The notes under the pieces were generated by a model that was given only the letters and a program-made list of their open reading frames with translations, did not search any database and was not told the DNA's origin. A stretch of 64,000 nt of DNA from Azolla caroliniana. Taxonomy: Eukaryota; Polypodiophyta. A program made the translations under genes and the position numbers. Location of the stretch: contig JBHGNT010000005.1 in assembly GCA_043228905.1 (NCBI GenBank), positions 14,880,001 through 14,944,000 of the forward strand. Reading direction: 5' to 3'. Below, one piece after another: positions 56,273 to 64,000 of this stretch (position 1 is the first letter of the stretch; each line of letters starts with the position of its first letter).

Positions 56273-59089
56273 ATGGACTGCCAAACGTTGTCTGAAGCCG
56301 CCAAGAAATGGCTACGGCAGCACGAACTGGAGGGTTTTTTAACGATCATGGAGGCAGCGCCACACAAGGAGGCCGAAAAGATTATAAAAGAAATCGACAT
56401 AGAGGTGATCACGGAGGAGGCGATCCGTGCATTAATAGGCCTTCCGGAGGGAGGCATCTACACGATCGACAATCCTACCTCCGAGCAACTCATCAAATAT
56501 TTCGGTGAGTACTCTCTCGCCAGCAAGGGCTACAAGACACAGGGCGGCGAAGATATGCTGTTCCGCGAAATTGCCCGTGTGCTCCATGAGTTCGGCCACA
56601 TGTACCCTCGACCCCCCATCATGCCTTAGAACCGGGCAGGCTTGATTATCGCGACATATGAAGGGGTCAAGGTAGATTGGCCGGTGCTGATCGTCGACGG
56701 GCTGTGTACGGCCATTGATATAGTAAGAGGAAAGGACGGCAAGGAAGGCCGGAAAATATGGCATGCGGTGACGCAATGGCTCACCCTATTGGCGCCACCG
56801 GTCGAGCCCGTCCAAACCAAGAAGCGGGGAAGAGCAATGGACGGCACCCCGAAACCTGCTTCGAAACGGCAACAACTGTTGGCCTCCAAGGCCACTAAGG
56901 GGAAGACGGCCGACGCAGAGAAGGCGGCAAAGGAGCGCACCAGCCGGAAGCGGTCGATGGACACACACGAGGAGACACTAGCACGGCCCCTGAAGAGCCC
57001 ACTACACCGATCGGTGCAACAAGAAACGAACACCTTGGCGGCAAGAATGAATGTCAGGACTCAGGCAGAAGAAATGGAGGAAGAATCCACGGAGCACCTC
57101 CAGCGGCGGCCGGTGAAGAGCACCGTTGAATCAGCCGGGAAGCGTTCAGACCCACAGAAGGATGGACCGCTCGCAACTCACACTGAGCATCCCACGCCAA
57201 GGGAGGCACCCGAACCGGTTCGAAGGGAACTGGTCACATAAGTCCCGACACAACAGGCATCACCGGTAAGTCCCATAACTCAAGTGCCGGATATACAAAG
57301 ACCAACCGTCCTAGCCGGCCAAGAACAAGCAGACAAGGGGCGGTTAGCCGAAACGCACTCAGAGCCGGAACGGTAAAGTGGTCAGCTGGCAGAACCAGAA
57401 GCGCAACTCGACGCAGTAAGGCGGGACCAGCCACCGGCGAATGAACCTATCAGCCAACTCTCTGTGCAAGCGCAACAACAGTGTGCGGACAACCAATGGC
57501 TCTGGTGGATAGGAGAACAAATTGTTGGTGTAGTCGGATGCGTAGAGGTGGAGGAAAGAGCGCAAACGGAATGGTTGCTCGTCACAACCGATGAACTGGA
57601 GACGGCCTGGTCAAGGATCCGGTGCCTCGAACAAGACTTGGATCGGATCACAGGAGACATGGCCAAAATGGCCTTAACCGCAACACAGATCCAAGCACCA
57701 GTGACTCCGGTTGATGAACAGAGGAATAAGACCCCGGAGACTCAAACTGTTCCGGAGAAAGATGCGGTGCAAGCCCAACAGCTTGCGGAATTACGAGATG
57801 AACTTGCCGCACAAGAAGCATTACGGAACTGCGAACGCGACTTGAAGAAGGCGGCTGAAGAAGAATTAAAAAAGACTGCTGAGAACCTCCGCCCGGTAGA
57901 GGAAAACCTCTGTAAAGGACATCATGCTTACGACCGGCTGAAGGAGGAAAAAGAGAAATTGCTGTAGGAAAAAGACAAGCTACGACGGATGGCGGAGATG
58001 GAAATCGAGAGGCTGAAGGAAGAACTCCGTCAACAGAAGGACCGGGAGGACCGCGCGCGCCGGCAGATCAACCAAAGGCTGAAGCAGAAGATCGATGATT
58101 TTGATCACCTGCATCGGGACTACAAGCAGCTGGAGGCAGAATATAAGCAACAGCAGGAATGGATGGTCAAGCTCCGGCAAGAAGTTGATAGGGCCACAAC
58201 GGCACTCGCCAAAGAACGGGCTGAGAGTTCCAAGCTATTGGAGGAAGCGGCGAATGACGGAATGGCGCTCCACAAACAGAACCATGAAGACAAGGAGAGA
58301 GCGACAATGGTATTACAGAGGTTGCAGACAACCTATCAAAATCAATTGTCGCATTATAGGGAGCAGGAGGCGGACACGGTTCGAATCATCAAGCAATTGA
58401 AAGAGGAGCGGCAAGCCGCAGAAAATAAATCACAGATGGGAGCCGAACGGATCCAGTGCATCCTCCGGTCATGGCTCACTAAGACCAAAAGCTTGATTGA
58501 CGACAGCTCTGTGCGTTGGTGGACGAAATGGGTGCAGAATACGGCGGAACTCCAATTGCTCAGTGCGGACGTGGAAAATCGGCGGAAGGAGAGTGATGAC
58601 TGTTATACGCTGACATCAGAGGACTTCACCACCATAAGGGATGAGCTGGCGGAAGATTTCACAGCCCTAGCGGATGAACAATTGGTGCAAGTCCGGCAGC
58701 TCGTAGCTCAACTGTATGACGATCAGCTGGAGGCTCAAATCCAGTTTGAGAGCTATGAGCGGTCCCGGCTCCGGGAAGAAAAAGCGAGAAAGGCGGCAAC
58801 GGTCAACCTTAGTGATGAGGAACCGTCGTCGGTACTAGGACCAGATGGAGACCAGGTCGGGGTTAGTCAGCCAGAGACAACTCCGACGAAGGAACCAACG
58901 AAGGAAACGCCGGTGCCAGAGCAACAAACGGAGTTGCAACCCCAAACGGAGAAGGCACAAACGGAGCAGCCACAGCCACAAACAGAACAGCAGCCACAAC
59001 AGCCACAGCCACAACAACAACAACAGATTCCTGTTGAGCCATTGGAAAATTTGGAGCAAAGCATTTTGGACATTTTGGACGAAGCGTGA
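56273..59089 (+). pseudogene. Gypsy-J accessory (env-position) frame, 939 codons with four stops
   Basis: From ATG 56273 one frame continues to TGA at 59087, broken by TAG 56627, TAA 57239, TAA at about 57374 and TAG 57965; there is no frameshift. The N-terminal 170 residues look globular (MDCQTLSEAAKKWLRQHELE; WHAVTQWLTLL). A basic, low-complexity Lys/Arg/Ala region follows, then long heptad-rich coiled coils (about 57700-58430). A folded part comes next with SWLTKTKSLIDDSSVRWW, then a Gln/Pro/Thr-rich tail. No signal peptide or membrane segment is seen, so it is unlike a true envelope protein. I do not recognise the family. Its position after pol matches the extra ORF of Athila/Tat elements; capture of a host gene is an alternative. 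Confidence 0.7.
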
Positions 59090-59535
59090 AAGGGCTGAAT
59101 AATGGGTTCGACGTACAAGGTACTGTCCCATGGGCGTGCCATGTGTTACCGGCCGGCAAGAAGGCTTAAGGAGGTCCAAACCAGAGTGTGAAAGGAATAG
59201 TTTATTCGGGAACTGTTGTAATTAGTAGTCTTAATATATATATTAATATATAAGAAGATGTGGACGGACGGAACGGAATCGGTATGCCGATCCGGATCCG
59301 GACCGATCTTGAAAAGGTGCCGGTTGGCACCGTTTTGTATTTCGCACCGGACACCTATATAAAGGCCCGGTTACAATGTAATCGAGGATGGATAATTAAT
59401 AAAGCTTATTGTCTTAATCTTCCAGTGTTGATTACCGTTCTGTATTCATTGTTATATCTTATGCGTGTTAATTACGGATTGCTAAGTAACCAATTAAGGT
59501 CTAAGTAAGCGTTGTGCCGTAAATCATTCTGCCGT
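59090..59535 (+). repeat. Presumed Gypsy-J 3' LTR region
   Basis: Holds a good TATA box (TATATAAA, 59356-59363), an ATATATATTAATATAT stretch and AATTAATAAAG, a possible poly-A signal context. A start at TGTTGTAATTAG (59213) and an end near GCCGTACCA are possible, but without a second copy the ends cannot be fixed. Confidence 0.45.
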
Positions 59536-59539
59536 ACCA

Positions 59540-60084
59540 CCCTTTGGTGAAGTGTCTTAAGTGGACACCCTGTGTTAGGCTGTTGTCCGGCCCTAGGATT
59601 AACAGGAAGGTCTGGCCCTTCCGTCCTTTCCTGCACGCTTGTCTTCTACCAGAACATCGTAGTTCTGGCACGCCGCTTCCGCGAATCCGGTTTTCTCCTT
59701 GACTGGGTCGTCCCATCCAGTAACCTCTCGGATCCGCTTCTCCACACGGTCCGCTTCTTCCTTCCTCAGTTGTACGCCGGTGAGGCCTTCTAGCACCAAC
59801 AGCCAGAATACAGAGTCTTTCGTCTTTCGGCCTTCGTTGCTTTCGACCCGTATTCCTGCCGATGTCGAGTAGTGGACGGCCTCCGCATGGTGCGCCATCG
59901 CTTCTTCCATCATCGTTTTCATTCCTCTACGCCCGGTATTCAACTCCCCAGGTCTGGCACCCAACCTGTACCTCGAGCACCTCTGCGTGGATGCCCAGCG
60001 TTGCCACCAAAGGGAATCCGGCCACTCGCCTGTCCTCTAGGATGTCCCTCACCACCATCTCGGCTCGGTAGGCCTCTAAATATA
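59540..60084 (-). pseudogene. Gypsy gag fragment, opposite strand
   Basis: Reading left from 60084: YLEAYRAEMVVRDILEDRR and AGFPLVATLGIHAEVLEVQ, closely parallel to the Gypsy-E gag (YLDAYKAEM, VVTLSIHAEVFEIQ). After a shift near 59950, a 121-codon frame continues to 59599 with charged sequence and no clear motif. The Copia-I LTR begins inside the gag codons at 60085, so Copia-I inserted here. Confidence 0.7.
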
Positions 60085-60206
60085 TGTCTTGAATAAGCCC
60101 ATTGAGGCTATATTTGTAAATAGCCCTAAGTTCATATAACTATAAATATGACTTAGGGAAATCACTTTAGTGTGGTTGTGTTGTTGTCATATTGTGGTTA
60201 CTGTTG

Positions 60207-60268
<62 letters not shown>

Positions 60269-60534
60269 CATAGAAATACTCTGTTGTAGCCACCACTGTG
60301 CGAAGAAACAGAGCTCGAGGTCGTTGCCTCTGAGTCTCTAATTGTACCCCTTCTCTTCATAGTGCTAGTTCAGAGTTTGTGGGCTCCCGTGGTTTTTCCC
60401 TATTAGGGTTTTCCACGTAAACATCCTGTGTCATTTTCTTGTGTACTCTCCACTTCCCATTTCTGTGTTTGTTTCTTATAGAAGTAATTTACTACTGGAT
60501 TGTGGCCGAGCAATATTCCGTGCATTTCTCTTCA
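60085..60534 (+). repeat. Copia-I 5' LTR
   Basis: TGTCTTGAATAAGCCC to CTCTTCA (about 450 bp), followed by AACTAGTATCACAACG in the primer-site position. Contains a (GA)n run of about 56 bp at 60211-60266, which will vary between copies. Shares the TTTCCCT...TTCCACGTAA block with LTR-C. Confidence 0.8.
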
Positions 60535-60563
60535 AACTAGTATCACAACGAACAACACAGAAA

Positions 60564-63500
60564 ATGGAAGAATCTTACGGCAACATGTTCAAGCTCACCG
60601 GCTCCAACTACTCAGTGTGGAAGTTGAAAATGAGGGACATGCTGGTGGTTAAAGATCTTTGGTTGCCGGTTCAGTTCGGGGACAAGAGACTGGATAAGAT
60701 CGACGCCACAGTGTGGGAGGTGATGCACATGATGACGACGGCATACATCCGGTGCTTCATCGACATGAACCTGTAAAAAAACTTCAATGAAGAGAGCAAG
60801 GCTCATGAACTCTGGGAGAAGATCGACATCATGTTCCAGAACAAGAATGTCGTTAATCAGGTTTCGGTATTTCGGAAGCTAGTGAGGCTCCGGTACCAAG
60901 ACGGCTCTAGTATGGCGGAGCACATGAATGCCTTCCAGGGGCTGATACACCAAGCAACCTCGTTGGAAGTACCTCTCGCCGATGAGGTACTTGCTCTACT
61001 CTTGCTCGGTTCCATCCCGGATAGCTGGGAGACGTTAGTTCTCACGTTGGGAAATGTTGGGCCGGAAGGAAAACAACTATCCCTAGCAAGAGTCAAGTCA
61101 AGCTTGTTAGATGAGGAGGCGCATTGGAAAGACAAGGAGGTGATCTCCGACGCCAAAGCCCTCCTTACCAAATCGGAACGCGGAAGACAAAGGAATCAGA
61201 GTCCCCAGAACTAGGAAAAGTCGGGGACACGGTCAAAGTCAAGGGGGAGGCCCACTTGCTTCTATTGCGGTAAGCCAAGGCACTTCCAAAAGAACTGTCA
61301 GCATTTCCGGAAAGACAAGGGAACCGACAGTACCGATTCGAAGAATTCCCCGGACCGAAACGGTTCGGATCGGCGAGGCCTGGACCGGAAGGGAACGATG
61401 GCGATCACGGCAAGTGAAGAAGAACTAATGCTCAGCACCGAGGAGAATGAGTTGAACCTTGCCGTCGACGAGACAACGTGGGTTGTCAATTCCGGAGCAT
61501 CGTTCCACCTTACCCCGGACAGGACATGCTTTTCATCCTACACAGCCAGTGAGCACGACTGTGTCCGGATGGGGAATGAAGAGACATGCCGAATTATCGG
61601 CATAGGAGATGTGTTGTTGACGACATCAACCGGATGCAAGTTACGGCTGAAGGATGTCCGACACGTTCTGGAGGTTCGACTGAAGCTGATATCAGCCGGT
61701 CGGCTAGATGATGAAGGCTACACAAGTAGCATCCGGAACGGTGTCATGAAGTTTTGCAAAAGGGAGCTTAATAGTGGCTCGAGCCCGGAAGGTCAACACT
61801 CTCTACTTGATGAATGCCCGGATATGCCGAGAAGAAGTGAACGTAGCATCTGACACTGCCGGTGAGCTGTGGCACAAAAGATTGTGTCACATGAGTGAGA
61901 AGGGGATGAAGAGGCTCGCTGAAGACAACCTCATTCCAGTGAAGGACATGCAACTTGAGAAGTGCACCGACTGCCTGGCCGGAAGGCAAAACCACACCTC
62001 CTTCCGGTCAAGACTACCGATGAGATGGAATGCACCACTGGAGCTAGTGCATATCGATGTGTGTCAAGTAGACACGAAGTCACATGCTGGATCGTAGTAC
62101 TTCATGACGTTCATAGATGATCATATCTAGAAGTTGTGGGTCTCACCATTGAAGACGAAGGATCAAGTGATATCCGTCTTCAAGGAGCTCCACGCGAGAG
62201 TGGAAAGAGAAACTGGTCGGAAGCTGAAATAGGTTCGAGCATATAACGGAGGAGAATACCGGGGGCAGTTTGAGGAGTACTACCGGTTGAAGGGAATCTG
62301 GCTCGAATTCACCGGGCCGAAGACGCCGGAACTAAATGGATTGGCCGAAAGGATGAACCGAACCATAATGGAGAGAGTTCAGAGCATGCTCACACATGCC
62401 AAGTTACCCAGGACGTTTTGGGCTGATGCACTGACGACGACGACCTATGTGATAAACAGATCACCCTCAGTACCCTTGGACAGAGACTCACCGCAGAAAA
62501 TATGGACCGGTAAGGATGTGTCTTACCGGCATTTGAAGGTGTTCGGGTGTCTCGCATACGTGCGTGTGGCGAAAGACAAGAGAGAAAACCTGGATCCAAA
62601 GTCCCGACCATGCATATTCCTTGGATACGGCGATGATGAGTTCAGTTACCGGGTGTGGGATCTGGTCGACAGAAAGGTGTTCGGGAGTCGAGACATAGTC
62701 TTCATGGAAGACAGGACCATTGCTGACTGGGAGTCGGAGAAGAAGGTAACGAACTCGGGATCATCCATTGAAAACCGGCTTGAGGACAAAAGGATATACC
62801 TGGTTGAAAACCAGATGTTAGCCGGTAACCAGATGACACTCGACGAACCAACCGGATACGGACAGGAAATCGAACCGACCGAAGAAGAAGAAGAAGAAGA
62901 AGAAACTGGAACCGGTCAAGATCCCAAATCGGATTCGGATTCGGAACAAATGGAGGAATCGGCAGTCAGAAACCAAGGACGGAGATATCCTCTCCGGGAG
63001 AGAAGAGCCCCCCGGAGATTTCCGGATGCAGAGCATGTGTTGCTAACTGACGAGGGGGAGCCAGAAAGCTTTGAAGAAACAAGGGGAGACGCCCACAGCC
63101 GCAAGTGGTTGAGTGCCATGTAGGATGAGATGGATTCCCTACAGTACCCTTGGGAGGAGACTCACCTCAGAAGGTATGGACCGGCAAAGATGTATCTTAC
63201 CGGCATCTGAAGGTGTTCGGGTGTCTTGATTACGTGCATGTGGCGAAGGACAAGAGAGAAAAGCTGGATCCGAAGTCCCGACCATGCATATTCCTTGGAT
63301 ACGGCGACGATGAGTTCGGTTACCAGGTGTGGGATCTGGTCGACAAGAAGGTGTTCCGAAGTCGGGACATAGTCTTCATGGAAGACAAGACCATTTCCGA
63401 CTAGGAGTTAGAGAAGAAGATGACCAACTCTGGATCATCCAATGAAAACCGGTCTGAGGACATAATGACCTACTCGGTTGAAAGCCGGATGTTAGCCGGT

Positions 63501-64000
63501 AACCGGATGACACTCGACAAACCGGCCGGATTCAGACAAGAAACCGAACCGACCGAAGAAGAAGACACTGGAACCGGACAAGATCCCGAATCGGATGAGG
63601 ATGAGGAACAAACGGAGGAACTGGTAGTCAGAAGCCAAGGACGGAGATATCCTCTCCGAGAGAGAAGAGCCCCCTGGAGATTTCCCGATGCAGGGCACAT
63701 GTTGCCAACCGATGAGGGGGAGCCGAAAAGCTTCGAAGAAGCAAAGAGAGACACCCTCAGTCGCAAGTGGTTGAGTGCTATGCAGGACGAGATGGATTCC
63801 CTGCATGAGAACCACACATATGAATTGGTGGAGTTGCCAAAGGGAAAGAGGGCACTCAGGAACAAGTGGGTGTACAAGCTGAAACCGGGAGACACCAGAA
63901 ATCCACCAAGGTATAAGGCCCGAATCGTGGTGAAGGGCTTCTAGCAGAACAAAGGAGTGGACTTCGATGAGATCTTTGCCCCGGTAGTAAAGATTACATC
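60564..64000 (+). pseudogene. Copia-I gag-pol polyprotein, interrupted
   Basis: ATG 60564 starts gag (MEESYGNMFKLTGSNYSVW; LVRLRYQDGSSMAEHMNAF). Zinc knuckle CFYCGKPRHFQKNC and protease WVVNSGASFHLTP (Asp replaced by Asn) follow. One extra A near 61758 shifts the frame. Integrase shows LWHKRLCHMSEKGMKRLA, CLAGRQ, FMTFIDD, NGGEYRGQFEEYY and TPELNGLAERMNRT. The linker and start of reverse transcriptase (DEMDSLHENHTYELVELPKG, NKWVYKLKPGD) end the window. Stops: TAA 60774; TAG 61212, 62095, about 62128, about 62230, 63121, 63402, 63942. The Asp-to-Asn change in the protease active site would itself inactivate it. Confidence 0.93.
62467..63808 (+). repeat. Tandem duplication of ~0.67 kb in Copia-I pol
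   Basis: The segment from GTACCCTTGG (integrase end) to GATGGATTCCCT (start of reverse transcriptase) occurs twice, about 62467-63141 and 63142-63808. Offsets are 674 bp near the left and 662 bp near the right because of small indels. The junction GATGGATTCCCTACAG|TACCC has CAG micro-overlap. The second copy is in another frame relative to the first. Many base differences show the event is old. Confidence 0.92.

Larger units (their letters stand above)
54758..59535 (+). mobile_element. Gypsy-J: 3' half of an Athila/Tat-like gypsy element
   Basis: From the junction with Copia-F the order is integrase (54763-55850), an A-tract, a long accessory frame (56273-59089) and a presumed 3' LTR region with TATATAAA at 59356-59363. 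Gag, protease, reverse transcriptase and the 5' LTR are absent. The integrase lacks a visible chromodomain, and the extra frame downstream of pol is a known trait of the Athila/Tat group. The 3' end is not exactly defined. Confidence 0.7.
60085..64000 (+). mobile_element. Copia-I: 5' portion of a Copia element, runs off the window
   Basis: 5' LTR 60085-60534 followed by a diverged primer site, then gag, protease, integrase and the start of reverse transcriptase. The 3' part lies beyond 64000. It carries an internal tandem duplication and many single-base stop codons. Confidence 0.92.

Noticed and set aside
56273-59089. True retroviral-type envelope gene
   Set aside because: No signal peptide, membrane anchor or paired Cys pattern could be seen; only the position fits.
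60774-63944. U-to-C RNA editing rescuing TAG/TAA/TGA codons
   Set aside because: Such editing is known from organelles of some land plants, not nuclear retroelement RNA; DNA decay explains the stops and one extra A also breaks the frame.

Overview
The window is nuclear DNA from a land plant. It holds three intron-containing plant genes, all on the minus strand, with GT-AG introns: a C-terminal-motor kinesin (KIN-14, ATK type), a plastid-targeted bifunctional folate enzyme (FolD), and a family-61 glycosyltransferase. Between and after them are retrotransposons, many of whose LTRs adjoin an initiator-tRNA-Met-like primer site (TGGTATCAGAGC type). The repeat content and the unusual LINE would fit a large-genome seed-free plant such as a fern, but nothing read here fixes the species.

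Layout. 1-2.8 kb: one exon of an acidic repeat protein at the left edge, then two diverged tandem repeats. 2.8-8.1 kb: a full-length, open LINE on the minus strand. Its ORF1 and ORF2 share one reading frame and are split only by a UGA-CGG stop context. 8.7-9.2 kb: one Copia LTR with its primer site. 10.6-15.8 kb: KIN-14 gene (17 exons, 811 aa). 18.6-22.8 kb: FolD gene (5 exons, 367 aa). 24.0-44.3 kb: a 20-kb nest of LTR elements. Copia-A (plus) is interrupted next to its gag ATG by Copia-B (minus, TSD ATTGA). Copia-B's integrase is interrupted by LTR-E1 (4-bp TSD ACGT), and LTR-E1 by Copia-D (minus, TSD ACTAG). Solo LTR-C (TSD GTTTC) sits in the 5' LTR of Copia-B. LTR-K splits the protease of Copia-A. 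Remnants of Copia-H, a 104-bp satellite and Gypsy-E replace the middle of the Copia-A pol gene. 44.5-48.5 kb: GT61 gene (3 exons, 749 aa). 50.7-51.9 kb: a 5'-truncated plant-type LINE. 52.1-54.8 kb: Copia-F, cut off at the end of its integrase and joined to Gypsy-J. Gypsy-J has an Athila/Tat-like integrase, a 939-codon accessory frame and a presumed 3' LTR, and runs to about 59.5 kb. 59.5-60.1 kb: a second gypsy gag on the minus strand. 60.1-64.0 kb: Copia-I, with an internal 0.67-kb tandem duplication, running off the right edge.

The three host genes do unrelated jobs (spindle and microtubule transport, plastid one-carbon metabolism, Golgi glycan transfer) and do not form a pathway. The most notable signals are: the LINE stop-codon context; the accessory gypsy frame with its own leader; the near-exclusive C-to-T origin of nonsense codons in the retroelements; tRNA-like A-box/B-box modules inside two unrelated LTRs; and perfect 15-bp hairpins inside two LTR families.
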